In this document: one piece after another, positions 21,292 to 30,846 of the stretch | Position numbering within the stretch: the first letter of the stretch is position 1 | Layout of the letters: each line of letters begins with the position of its first letter | Source of the DNA: a bacterium | GTDB lineage: Bacteria; Bacteroidota; Bacteroidia; B-17B0; Aurantibacillaceae | DNA: 64,000 bases | NCBI GenBank assembly: GCA_029945625.1 | Contig: JAQSCW010000018.1 | Location: 1 to 64,000 of the forward strand | Reading direction: 5' to 3' | The notes under the pieces: model-generated | Told to the model about the DNA's origin: nothing | The model's database searches: none | The model's input: the letters and a program-made list of their open reading frames with translations, nothing else | Made by a program: the position numbers and the translations under genes

Positions 21292-22233
21292 GTGGTCACC
21301 TACGATCCAATTATTCAACCCATTTTTTCTGATTCAAATTACCAAGTTAATGTATTAAGGCTCGATCAATTACACGAGAATATTCCCGGCAACAAATGGT
21401 TCAAACTTAAATATAACCTCGAACGCGCTAAGAAGGAGGACCTCCGAACCATTCTAACTTTTGGCGGGGCCTATTCCAATCACATTGCAGCAACAGCCGC
21501 GGCCGTTAAACTCGCAGGGTTTTCTTCGGTGGGTGTGATCAGGGGAGAAGAAACGAACCCTCTTAATAGCACACTACTTCTGGCAAAAGAAAATGGCATG
21601 CAAATTCATTTTATTAGCAGGGAGCTGTATTCAAAAAAAAATGAACCTAATTTTCTAAATCAGCTGCAAGAGAAATTTGGCCCATTTTACCTCATACCCG
21701 AAGGAGGATCTAACAAAGAGGGTATTCTTGGCTGCATGGAGATTCTTGATCGGACTTGGGACTACGATTATATTTTTTGTGCGTGCGGCACTGGGAGCAC
21801 TTATGCGGGCCTGGTGTTATCCGCCCCATCATCTTCTGTTGTAATTGGCATTAATGTTTTAAAAGGTCAAAATTCAACTCACCAAGCAGTGAATGACATG
21901 CTCACCTCAATAAACCCTTCATCAACAGTTTCGATTTCAGGAAATGAAGCGCTAGAGAAAACTTACTTGATAGGAAATTGCATTACCGACCAATACGCGT
22001 TTAGTGGTTATGCCGGATACCATAGCAGTTTGGTGGAGTTTAAATGGTTATTTGAAAAACAGTACGGCATGGTACTGGACCATCTTTATACAAATAAAGT
22101 ATTTTATGCCGTATTTGATCTTATGAAATTACAGAAGTTGCCATTGGGTTCCAAGATCCTGGTCATCCATACAGGGGGTCAGCAGGCCAATGAAAGTTTT
22201 GAGAAACGTTACCACTTAAAACTGATGCGGTAA
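21292..22233 (+). CDS. 1-aminocyclopropane-1-carboxylate deaminase / D-cysteine desulfhydrase-like PLP enzyme (GTG start)
   Basis: GNKWFKLKYNL; LTFGGAYSNHIAATAAA; ACGTGSTYAGL; LVIHTGGQQ. Confidence 0.88.
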   Translation: MVTYDPIIQPIFSDSNYQVNVLRLDQLHENIPGNKWFKLKYNLERAKKEDLRTILTFGGAYSNHIAATAAAVKLAGFSSVGVIRGEETNPLNSTLLLAKENGMQIHFISRELYSKKNEPNFLNQLQEKFGPFYLIPEGGSNKEGILGCMEILDRTWDYDYIFCACGTGSTYAGLVLSAPSSSVVIGINVLKGQNSTHQAVNDMLTSINPSSTVSISGNEALEKTYLIGNCITDQYAFSGYAGYHSSLVEFKWLFEKQYGMVLDHLYTNKVFYAVFDLMKLQKLPLGSKILVIHTGGQQANESFEKRYHLKLMR

Positions 22234-22967
22234 TTGACACTTCCCCAGCCGTATGATTGTTTTGGGTCAGTAATAGAACCGGGCGGCGCTGTCAAAATTC
22301 GTGCAAATCCAAAGCCCAGTGAAAGATGCTGCGCCACTTTGTTTTTCGGTTTTGAGATGTTCCATCCAACCTGGGTTTGAATGCTGTAACCCTCAATTCC
22401 TCCCAAATAAATATCGGTGCCGTATCGAATACGGGGGCCAATAAAAAACTTTTTAGAATCGCTCTTACCGAAATAGAAATTTACATCCGCCCCGGTAATA
22501 AAACTAATTCCCATGTTGGCGGCTTGAGCTTTTTGGGCAGAGTCGAGGAAAGGTTTGAATAAATTTCGATTTGGATCGTAGGTGAGCGAAAACGGAATCA
22601 CTAATCCTATTTTCCCGTCTTTAGATAAGCGTTCGTATACTACTGTAGCCCTTCCGAAAAGAACACCAAAAGGTTGAGCTCCAATAAAATTTCGTTTGGC
22701 AGGCAGACCAATAGGAGAAGCTGTGTTAGAGTTGACAGTAGCGGAGGAAAACAGGTAGCGTGTGCCATCGTATTTCTCTATGAGGTATAAATTATTTTTG
22801 GGAATTTTTTGGACTATGGATGTGTCTGAAAGTTTAAAGAAAACCAGGTCTTGTGAAATTGACACCACAATGCCATGTTTGATTGTGCCGTTTGTAAGAA
22901 ATAATTTATCCTGAGCTAGCACCGGCATGGTTAGAAAAAAAAATATAAAGGGCAGCAAACGCATCAA
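22209..22967 (-). CDS. Hypothetical secreted/outer-membrane protein, paralogue of the adjacent gene
   Basis: Signal peptide; N-terminal small beta domain shared with the neighbour; barrel-like C-terminus. Confidence 0.7.
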   Translation of the reverse strand: MMRLLPFIFFFLTMPVLAQDKLFLTNGTIKHGIVVSISQDLVFFKLSDTSIVQKIPKNNLYLIEKYDGTRYLFSSATVNSNTASPIGLPAKRNFIGAQPFGVLFGRATVVYERLSKDGKIGLVIPFSLTYDPNRNLFKPFLDSAQKAQAANMGISFITGADVNFYFGKSDSKKFFIGPRIRYGTDIYLGGIEGYSIQTQVGWNISKPKNKVAQHLSLGFGFARILTAPPGSITDPKQSYGWGSVNYRISFKW

Positions 22968-23836
22968 AAATTATATCCAACGTTGAAACTAAGATAGGCT
23001 TTAAGTAAAAATGAGGAATTTATTTCGGGGGTATTTGCCGCTCTGTTTTGGTTTAAAATATAATTGTACTGTTGTTTATAGGTGCCACGCAGAGTAAACC
23101 CACCCAGGCCCACCGAGGTTTTAATAAAAAAGTCTTTGGTGATGTTGGTATGTGTTCCAAAGGTGAACATAGTTGCCATTTGATAACCATTAGCCGGCGT
23201 ATATACCAAGGTAGAACTTGTACCTGATTTCTCTTCAGTGACGCTGGAAAAGGAAAAATTCATGTATTTCATCAGAACTCCGAACGAGGTAGTTGTTTTG
23301 CGCCTAAAATGCGCGGGATAAAAATTACAAAAGGCACCCAAATCATAATTCTTTTTAGGATCATTCAAAATGGCGATGTTGATATTTTGTACACCGGCAT
23401 ATTTATTAAAATTATAGGCGGTCATTACGCCAATACCAATTTTTTTTGTAGGATTCAAACGTTCATAAAATAGAGAAATGTCGGAGTTACACAGAGCTAG
23501 AGTATTAAGATAGGTCATGTTATAATAGGTGACCGCTTCGGTGCTTTTTACAATACGTTGTTGATGTTGATCTTGTGGCGTAAAAATGCTGTTTTTAGTA
23601 GCAGCATTAAATAATTCAAACTTCCCATTCTTGTATTCGATCAGCAGTATGTCGGATACAGGGAACTTTAGGTTACTTTCCCCTGGTTCGTAAGGATTTA
23701 TTCGAATGATTACATCTTCAGGACCGATCTCCTCTACGTGCCCTTCCACCCGTTTGCCGTCCAGAAAATAAATCCGATCCTGAGCCTTGTTAAAGCCCAC
23801 AAGTAGAAAAAATAGGATCAAAAAGTAGTTGGCCAT
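22964..23836 (-). CDS. Hypothetical secreted/outer-membrane protein
   Basis: Signal peptide; QDRIYFLDGKRVEGHVEEIGPEDVIIRI domain; 4-bp overlap with next gene. Confidence 0.7.
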   Translation of the reverse strand: MANYFLILFFLLVGFNKAQDRIYFLDGKRVEGHVEEIGPEDVIIRINPYEPGESNLKFPVSDILLIEYKNGKFELFNAATKNSIFTPQDQHQQRIVKSTEAVTYYNMTYLNTLALCNSDISLFYERLNPTKKIGIGVMTAYNFNKYAGVQNINIAILNDPKKNYDLGAFCNFYPAHFRRKTTTSFGVLMKYMNFSFSSVTEEKSGTSSTLVYTPANGYQMATMFTFGTHTNITKDFFIKTSVGLGGFTLRGTYKQQYNYILNQNRAANTPEINSSFLLKAYLSFNVGYNF

Positions 23837-23965
23837 AACTACAAAGGTATGACAAAAACTGACTGGCAGCGGAGTTGTTGATTGTTCAAAAGTGGATTTT
23901 GGGGGGCTATTTGCTTGCCTAAAACCAGGAGAAGTATTATCTTTAAACTTAAATCTTGAGATAAA

Positions 23966-25399
23966 ATGGGATGTAGTAGTGGAGGATGTGGTACGGGCAG
24001 CAATGGAATTCCTGCGGGCTGCAATAGCAATGGATCCTGCGGCACTGCTGATGGATGTAACAAACTCACGGTATTTGATTGGTTGGGAAATATGAATCTT
24101 CCCGAAGGCCAGAAACCTGTTGATATTGTTGAAGTGCGTTTTAAAAATTCCCGAAAAGAATTTTACAGAAATACGAATAACCTCACGTTACATGTTGGGG
24201 ACGCCATTGCGGTGGAAGCCACATCGGGCCACGACATGGGCATGGTATCTTTAACAGGAGAGTTGGTTCGTTTGCAGTTGAAGAAGCGAAACGTAAGTTT
24301 TGATAGCGAAGAGATCAAAAAAGTATACCGCAAAGCCAAACAATCCGATCTTGATAAATGGCGTGATGCCCAAGCCTTAGAGACCAATACGATGTACCGG
24401 GCTCGTACCATTGCTTTGAAACTTGGTTTGGAAATGAAGTTGAGTGATGTTGAATTTCAGGGCGACAAATCTAAAGCTGTATTTTATTATACGGCCGATG
24501 CGCGTGTTGATTTTAGAGAGTTGATAAAAGTATTGGCCGATGAATTTAAAGTGCGAATTGAAATGCGCCAGATTGGTGCCCGGCAGGAAGCTTCCCGACT
24601 TGGCGGTTTGGGCTCGTGTGGCCGCGAACTATGCTGCAGCACATGGCTTACCGATTTCAGAACGGTGAATACTAGCGCTGCACGCTACCAACAATTATCA
24701 CTCAATCCCTTGAAATTGGCAGGGCAATGTGGCAAGTTAAAATGTTGCCTCAATTATGAACTCGACAGCTATCTCGACGCCTTGAAAGAATTTCCCGACA
24801 TGGATGGAAAAAAACTCCTCACCAAAAAAGGGGAAGCGTTCTTGCAGAAAACCGACATCTTCACCCGCATGATGTTTTTTAGTTACCGTAGCGACCCGGG
24901 AGTTTTTATTCCTCTGCATGTAGAAGCGGTACATAAAATCTTGGAGGCTAATGCACAGGGTGAATTTCCGGATGCCTTGATTCCCACATTACCCAAATTG
25001 GCTAAAATTATTACCGAAGAACCCAACTTTGAAAATGTGGTGGGTCAGGATAGTCTCACTCGTTTTGATAGAAAAGGTAATAAATCGCGCAACAATTCAG
25101 GCTCAAAGCAACGCAACCGAGGCGCTACTAATGAGGGGCAGGGACAAAAGCCAAAACAGCAGAACTCAAACAAAGGGCAGGGGAACCCCAATCGGCAAAA
25201 AGGGCAAAATCAAAATAGACCTGAAGGGCAAAAGCAACCAAAGCCTCAGGGTGAAGCCGGAGCTAAGTCGCAACAAAACAAACCGCAAAACAAACCGCAA
25301 AACAGGCCACACAACAAGCCTCACGATAAGTTTAGGGACCATCAACAGAAAAAACCAAATACGCCACCCGATGATAAAAACACTCCAAGTGAGAAATAG
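23966..25399 (+). CDS. ricT: RicT / PSP1-domain protein with Cys-rich N-terminus and low-complexity C-terminus
   Basis: VDIVEVRFKNSRKEFYRN; GARQEASRLGGLGSCGRELCCSTWLTDF; KLAGQCGKLKCCLNYE. Confidence 0.93.
   Translation: MGCSSGGCGTGSNGIPAGCNSNGSCGTADGCNKLTVFDWLGNMNLPEGQKPVDIVEVRFKNSRKEFYRNTNNLTLHVGDAIAVEATSGHDMGMVSLTGELVRLQLKKRNVSFDSEEIKKVYRKAKQSDLDKWRDAQALETNTMYRARTIALKLGLEMKLSDVEFQGDKSKAVFYYTADARVDFRELIKVLADEFKVRIEMRQIGARQEASRLGGLGSCGRELCCSTWLTDFRTVNTSAARYQQLSLNPLKLAGQCGKLKCCLNYELDSYLDALKEFPDMDGKKLLTKKGEAFLQKTDIFTRMMFFSYRSDPGVFIPLHVEAVHKILEANAQGEFPDALIPTLPKLAKIITEEPNFENVVGQDSLTRFDRKGNKSRNNSGSKQRNRGATNEGQGQKPKQQNSNKGQGNPNRQKGQNQNRPEGQKQPKPQGEAGAKSQQNKPQNKPQNRPHNKPHDKFRDHQQKKPNTPPDDKNTPSEK
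25275..25322 (+). repeat. 12-bp tandem repeat, about 4 copies, in the ricT 3' end
   Basis: AAAACAAACCGC x2, AAAACAGGCCAC, ACAACAAGCCTC (KPQN/RPHN repeats). Confidence 0.8.
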
Positions 25400-25856
25400 C
25401 GCGGGAACGCTGTTAATTGCGGTGATTATCTTTTTTACCTCCTGCAACCGCAATATTGTTTACAGTCAATACCATTCATTTCCCGGAAACGAATGGAGAC
25501 TGAAGGATCGTGCAGTATTTGATCTGGAAATATCTGACGTGCAGAGCCTCAATAATATTTCATTGATGGTTCGTCATGCGGATACCTATCCTTATAATAA
25601 TTTATTCCTTTTTGTAACAACGGCCTATCCCGATGGGAAGGTGATGACCGATACGATGGAAGTGATTTTGGCGAATCAAAAAGGAGAATGGCAGGGCAGT
25701 GGAGCAGGAGATATTTATGATGTGAAGGTGCCCATCAAAAAGAATGTGCGTTTTGTATTGCCTGGTAAATATGAGTTCACCTTTGAACAAGGTATGCGTG
25801 TAGATCCATTACCAATGATTATGGATTTTGGTCTGGAGATCGAAAAAAGCAAGTAA
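25371..25856 (+). CDS. gldH: Gliding-motility lipoprotein GldH-like; overlaps the end of ricT by 29 bp
   Basis: Lipobox IIFFTSCNRN; YSQYHSFPGNEWRLKDRAVF; position directly after ricT. Confidence 0.85.
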   Translation: MIKTLQVRNSAGTLLIAVIIFFTSCNRNIVYSQYHSFPGNEWRLKDRAVFDLEISDVQSLNNISLMVRHADTYPYNNLFLFVTTAYPDGKVMTDTMEVILANQKGEWQGSGAGDIYDVKVPIKKNVRFVLPGKYEFTFEQGMRVDPLPMIMDFGLEIEKSK

Positions 25857-25858
25857 GT

Positions 25859-26905
25859 TTATTTTTTTTGCAGCGGGTTCCACCCTTGAGCCATTAACTC
25901 ATGTACAGTTCCTGCTTTCGCTACCATTAAACAGCCTTTTGATTCGTTGGTAATATGTCCAATAATAGTAATGTCCATCGAATTTTTAATCTTTTCGTAT
26001 TCTGTAAGATCCACCGTAAAAAGTAATTCATAATCTTCACCGCCACTTAATACACAAACGGTTGGATCGAGATTAAATTCACGCGCCGTATCAAACGTCA
26101 AAGGATCGATTGGGATCTTTTCTTCGTACAATTCAACTCCCACTTTTGACTGGCTGCAAAGGTGAAGAATCTCGGAGGAGAGTCCGTCGCTGATGTCAAT
26201 CATGGAGGTGGGTTTAATTCCCAGCTCTCTTAATAGTTCCACCACATCTTTTCTTGCCTCCGGTTTTAACTGCCTTTCAAGCAAGTAGTCTTTGCCTTCA
26301 AGATCGGGTTGAAGGTTTGGGTTTTCTTTGAAAACCGATTTTTCTCTTTCTAAAATTTGAAGGCCCATATAAGCTGCACCTAAATCGCCACTCACACATA
26401 ATAAATTGCTTTCAAGTGCTCCATGGCGGTACACGATGTCTTCTTTTTTTGCGGCACCAATGGCTGTAATGCTAATTACGAGACCACTCAAACTGGAAGT
26501 CGTATCTCCACCCACTAGATCAATCCCGTATTTTTTGCAAGCAAGCAACATTCCGGCGTAGAGCTCTTCCACAGCTTCTAAACTGAAACGGCTGGAGAGG
26601 GCAATAGACACAACAATTTGTCGGGGTTGGGCATTCATGGCATAAACATCGCTGAGGTTTACCACTACGCTCTTATACCCAAGGTGTTTTAGCGGAACAT
26701 AGGTAAGGTCAAAATGAACTCCTTCCACCAACATATCGGTGGTAATTACTGTTTGGAGATCGCCATTGTTTATTACGGCACCATCGTCGCCAACACCTTT
26801 TATGGTGGATTCCTGACTGATTTCAATATATTGCGTGAGATGTTTGATCAGCCCAAATTCTCCTAATTCCGAAAGTTCGGTGCGCTCCGTGTTGTCAAAG
26901 TCCAT
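25859..26905 (-). CDS. thiL: Thiamine-phosphate kinase
   Basis: GELGEFGLI-type N-terminus, [47 protein letters not shown]. Confidence 0.93.
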   Translation of the reverse strand: MDFDNTERTELSELGEFGLIKHLTQYIEISQESTIKGVGDDGAVINNGDLQTVITTDMLVEGVHFDLTYVPLKHLGYKSVVVNLSDVYAMNAQPRQIVVSIALSSRFSLEAVEELYAGMLLACKKYGIDLVGGDTTSSLSGLVISITAIGAAKKEDIVYRHGALESNLLCVSGDLGAAYMGLQILEREKSVFKENPNLQPDLEGKDYLLERQLKPEARKDVVELLRELGIKPTSMIDISDGLSSEILHLCSQSKVGVELYEEKIPIDPLTFDTAREFNLDPTVCVLSGGEDYELLFTVDLTEYEKIKNSMDITIIGHITNESKGCLMVAKAGTVHELMAQGWNPLQKK

Positions 26906-27191
26906 GTTCAGTTAATTTATCAATTTGTTGCGCCAATTTAAAATCTAATTCCGTTAAACCTCCAGCATCGTGCGTGCTCAGTTGAATCCAGACTTTATTA
27001 TAAACATTTTTCCATTCAGGGTGGTGGTCAAGCTTTTCAGCTTCGAGGCCAACTTTTGTCATAAATCCAAAAGCCTCAATAAAGTTAATGAATTCGAAGT
27101 ACTTTGAAATGGAGTCGTCGTTTAAAGTCCACTTAACAAGTAGTTTTAAGTTAGATTGCACCTGATCGGGGGTATAGAGTTTTGGTCGCAT
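26895..27191 (-). CDS. 4a-hydroxytetrahydrobiopterin (pterin-4a-carbinolamine) dehydratase
   Basis: [42 protein letters not shown]. Confidence 0.92.
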   Translation of the reverse strand: MRPKLYTPDQVQSNLKLLVKWTLNDDSISKYFEFINFIEAFGFMTKVGLEAEKLDHHPEWKNVYNKVWIQLSTHDAGGLTELDFKLAQQIDKLTEHGL

Positions 27192-27233
27192 GAATAATGG
27201 GGCCAAAGGTAGGGTAAAATTTCCAAAACCAAT

Positions 27234-27584
27234 TTAGTCTTTTATTTCAACACTTACCTTTTCCACATCCCCATTCATGGGAGGCACCAGCTTTGTAACT
27301 TTCACGCACAAATTACGAAGTTCCGGAAATTGCGTGCGGAGCGCGAGATGAATCCGTTTACAAACCTGTTCAATGAGTTTGCTTCTCACCGCCATTTCTT
27401 TTTTGCAGATTTCGTAAACAGCACAATAGTCGATTGTTTTGTTAAGATCGTCAGTCTCTGCCGCTTCCGAAAAGTCTGTCGTCATAGTTACATCAATCAC
27501 ATAATTTCCGCCTATTTTTGCTTCTTCTTCGAGGCAACCATGAAAGCCGTATAAATTTATTCCTTCAATAGTAATGGTGTGCAT
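27234..27584 (-). CDS. folB: Dihydroneopterin aldolase
   Basis: EGINLYGFHGCLEEEAKIGGNYVIDV; TIDYCAVYEI; LIEQVCKRI; KLVPPMNGDVEKVSVEI. Confidence 0.93.
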   Translation of the reverse strand: MHTITIEGINLYGFHGCLEEEAKIGGNYVIDVTMTTDFSEAAETDDLNKTIDYCAVYEICKKEMAVRSKLIEQVCKRIHLALRTQFPELRNLCVKVTKLVPPMNGDVEKVSVEIKD

Positions 27585-27610
27585 CTTGCAACTGTTTTTT
27601 TTGTTAATTC

Positions 27611-30133
27611 TTATTTTCCAAAATCGAGTCCGTCTTGATTTCCTTGTTGGTTGTCGGTTCCTTTCATCTGTTTGGCACGTTTAAAAATAGAAGCATCCAT
27701 TTTCCCAAATAAATACGTCACGGTTAAACGCGCGTACCTGCTTTCCCTTCTTCTTGACAGATCTTGAATGTAATAGGGAGTTTCATAATGTGTCCCCATC
27801 CGGCGGGTATTAAACACATCGGTGAGTGCGGCTGTTACTACCCACTTTGTACCAAACATTTTGTTGAGTGAAAGATCCATAGAATACACCGGTATCGTTG
27901 CTCCCAAAAGTAATATTTTTGGTGATTCGTAACTTCCGTTGGCCTGTAACGTCCAACTTTTCGGAAACCTGTATGAAAGAATTGCTTTTGCGTTAAATGC
28001 AAATCCCTCAGATGTTACAACAGGTTCAGTTGGTACTATCAGCCCTTTAATATAGATGTAAAATAAATGCACATTAAGCGTGGCATCGAGGTTTTTAAAG
28101 AAAGTGTATTTTACAGTATGTTCAGTTCCGTATTTAACGCTGTTTTCGCCATTTATGGTGGTGTTCACCAAAATGGTAGGATCAACTACTGAAGGATAAG
28201 CCACATCCGTAATGGGTTGTTCTTCGTACCTAAAGTAAATAGATCCCAAGTAACTACCTTTCGTAAAAATTTTATTATAATTAAGCTCAGCAATATTTCT
28301 GAATTCAGGTTTTAATTGCGGATTGCCTATCCTGTAATTTTGTTTATCACTGAACATCACTACAGGCATTAATTGAAAGAAATTGGGACGTTGGATTTTT
28401 CGGCTGAAATTGAGTTGCCATTCTTGACCGCCACTTAACTTTTTTGAAAAGTAGACTGCCGGAAATAATGACTTCATAAGATCGGCGCTTGTTCCGGGGT
28501 AGTTGTAAGAGAATGTTTGATGCTTATCAATAATATTTCCGTAATAATATGACTGTTCAAATCGAAGACCGGCCTGATACGTAATGTTCCAAATCGTTTT
28601 GTCAGTAAAGTTCACATATGCCGCATTAATCACTTCGTCAATCGCATAATTGTTGCTGCGAATGCTGTCGTGTGTGTAATATTCGGGAGTGCTCGTGGCA
28701 TTCGATGTGTTGTTGACACTTGTCGATTTTTTCACAAACGATTTCACGCCTGATTCAAATTTCCGGGTTTCAGAAATAGGGTTCACATAATCCATCTGAA
28801 ACACTCCCTGATTACCTCCGCCTACCCCAGTATTTTTTTGAAAGTCGGCTGTGGATGTACTCGCTGCGGAGGGATACGTATAGGTGCTGAAAAGATAACC
28901 ATTGTCAGAAACGGTATGGTTATAATTGAGATCCGCAGTTAATTCCTTGCCCGCTTTTGGAAAGGTTTTCTTATATAGCAATTGCGTATTAAAATTGTGA
29001 AAGGCAGCAGTTTGTTCATTTGTGCGATTTCCATAACCAACTTCTGTTTTATTACCGTCTAAATAATTGAACGTTTGTGCGTCATTGGTATTGAATTTCC
29101 CTGCAACAATCATTTCGTTTAAAGTAATAGTGTTGCGGTTGTTGATGGTATATTCTAGTCCAAGTTTGCCAAAGTTAAAGGCATTCATCGACCGGGTGTT
29201 ATTGTCCTGATTAAAATAGTAAAAAGGATTTTTGAGGCTGTCAATTTGAGTACGGTGGGTATACCCTTTCGTGTTATTTATCGCTTGATTGTAAGTATAC
29301 ATCCCTGACAAATTCCAGCGACCTTCCTTTACATTCAAATTCACCATTCCCCCATAACGATCACTCGTTCCGGCGTAGATCATGGCCATTCCGTTGTAGC
29401 CGGGTTTTGTATTCTTCTTCAAGATGACATTGAGAATGCCTCCCGTAGAATTGGCGTCGTATTTTACAGAGGGATTGGTAATTACCTCCACGCGGTCAAT
29501 TTGGTCGGCAGGAATTTGAGATAAAGTCAAATTAGTTGGGCGTCCATCCACAAAAATGGTGGGACTCTGATTTCTAAGTTGCGCATTTCCATCCGCATCT
29601 ACTGTTACGCCCGGCACATTTTTCATCACATCGGCTGCGGTGCCACCCTTCACCGACATGTCTTTGTCAACGTTGTAAGTTCTTTTATCAATTGACAACA
29701 CCACGGCACTTTTTTCGGCTACTACATCCACCTCGTTCAAGAGTTTCTGGTCAATCTCAAGAGAAATATTACCCAGGTCCTGTTCCAGCTTGTTCGGCAT
29801 TTGGATATAGATTTTTGTTTCATATGTTTTATAGCCAATTTGGGTTGCTTTAAATCGGAAGCCCCCCATAGCGGGAAGGTTTTCAATATTAAACTCACCG
29901 TGTTCTGTGGTTAAGGCACCGCCTAAAAGGCTATCCTTATTGTACCACAATACCACCACCGACGCATACTCTACAGGCTTTTTGGTTCTGGCATCAACGA
30001 TTTTGCCGTATACCCTGCCCCTAATGTCTTTCATGGCTTTGAGCATGTCCTTGTTGTTGCCAACAGAGCCCGGCATCTGAGCTGTTGCACTCAAACAAAT
30101 TACTGCCAATAGGAAAAAAAGAAGGTGTTTCAT
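27611..30133 (-). CDS. TonB-dependent receptor-like outer membrane protein with carboxypeptidase-like N-terminal domain
   Basis: RGRVYGKIVDARTKKPVEYASVVV; plug VMKNVPGVTVDADGNAQLRNQSPTIFVDGRP; VEVITNPSVKYDANSTGGILNVILKK; beta-barrel C-terminus. Confidence 0.9.
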   Translation of the reverse strand: MKHLLFFLLAVICLSATAQMPGSVGNNKDMLKAMKDIRGRVYGKIVDARTKKPVEYASVVVLWYNKDSLLGGALTTEHGEFNIENLPAMGGFRFKATQIGYKTYETKIYIQMPNKLEQDLGNISLEIDQKLLNEVDVVAEKSAVVLSIDKRTYNVDKDMSVKGGTAADVMKNVPGVTVDADGNAQLRNQSPTIFVDGRPTNLTLSQIPADQIDRVEVITNPSVKYDANSTGGILNVILKKNTKPGYNGMAMIYAGTSDRYGGMVNLNVKEGRWNLSGMYTYNQAINNTKGYTHRTQIDSLKNPFYYFNQDNNTRSMNAFNFGKLGLEYTINNRNTITLNEMIVAGKFNTNDAQTFNYLDGNKTEVGYGNRTNEQTAAFHNFNTQLLYKKTFPKAGKELTADLNYNHTVSDNGYLFSTYTYPSAASTSTADFQKNTGVGGGNQGVFQMDYVNPISETRKFESGVKSFVKKSTSVNNTSNATSTPEYYTHDSIRSNNYAIDEVINAAYVNFTDKTIWNITYQAGLRFEQSYYYGNIIDKHQTFSYNYPGTSADLMKSLFPAVYFSKKLSGGQEWQLNFSRKIQRPNFFQLMPVVMFSDKQNYRIGNPQLKPEFRNIAELNYNKIFTKGSYLGSIYFRYEEQPITDVAYPSVVDPTILVNTTINGENSVKYGTEHTVKYTFFKNLDATLNVHLFYIYIKGLIVPTEPVVTSEGFAFNAKAILSYRFPKSWTLQANGSYESPKILLLGATIPVYSMDLSLNKMFGTKWVVTAALTDVFNTRRMGTHYETPYYIQDLSRRRESRYARLTVTYLFGKMDASIFKRAKQMKGTDNQQGNQDGLDFGK

Positions 30134-30267
30134 AAGCCTCCAAAAGTAGTGGAAAGTTAGTAATTTCAGCAGTAAATTTCACCAATGGAAAATGCCGCAG
30201 GTATATGGTTGGAAACGGTTTTGGAAGGTCATAGAGCAGAATTAATTCTTTTCAATTATATTTGCAG

Positions 30268-30840
30268 ATGCACAGTGGCAAAATGATCATTTTTTCAGCC
30301 CCTTCCGGTTCCGGGAAAACAACGCTGGTGCGACACATTTTAAAAACATTTCCTAACGATATTGAGTTTTCCATTAGCGCCACCAGTCGGCCTAAAAGAG
30401 GCATCGAAATAAACGGAAAGGATTACCATTATTTAAGTGTAGACGAATTTAAGACCAAAGTAGAGAAAAACGAGTTTTTGGAATGGGAAGAAGTGTATGC
30501 CGGGACGCATTATGGTACACTGCGCAGTGCAGTGGAAACCATTTGGTCGAGAGGAAGGGCCGTGATCTTTGATATTGACGTGGAAGGAGGTCTTAATTTA
30601 AAGAACCAGTTTAAAGAAGCTGCACTGGGCGTTTTTGTGATGCCTCCAAGTATTAAAATCCTTGAAGAGCGACTTCATTCGAGGAGTACCGACAGTAAAG
30701 AAAGTATTGCACGCCGCATCGCAAAAGCTGAAAAGGAGCTAAAAACGGCAGAATTATTTGACGTTTTTATTTTAAATGAAAATTTGGACGAAGCTTGCGC
30801 CAAGGCAGAAGAACTCGTAAAGGATTTTTTGAAAATTTAA
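30268..30840 (+). CDS. gmk: Guanylate kinase
   Basis: MIIFSAPSGSGKTTLVRHIL; SISATSRPKRGIEINGKDYHYLS; FLEWEEVYAGTHYGT; FDIDVEGGLNLK. Confidence 0.96.
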   Translation: MHSGKMIIFSAPSGSGKTTLVRHILKTFPNDIEFSISATSRPKRGIEINGKDYHYLSVDEFKTKVEKNEFLEWEEVYAGTHYGTLRSAVETIWSRGRAVIFDIDVEGGLNLKNQFKEAALGVFVMPPSIKILEERLHSRSTDSKESIARRIAKAEKELKTAELFDVFILNENLDEACAKAEELVKDFLKI

Positions 30841-30846
30841 AAAAAA

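Noticed and set aside
25859-27584. thiL, pterin dehydratase and folB as a novel operon
   Set aside because: A plausible co-directional cluster of known enzymes; no unusual component.
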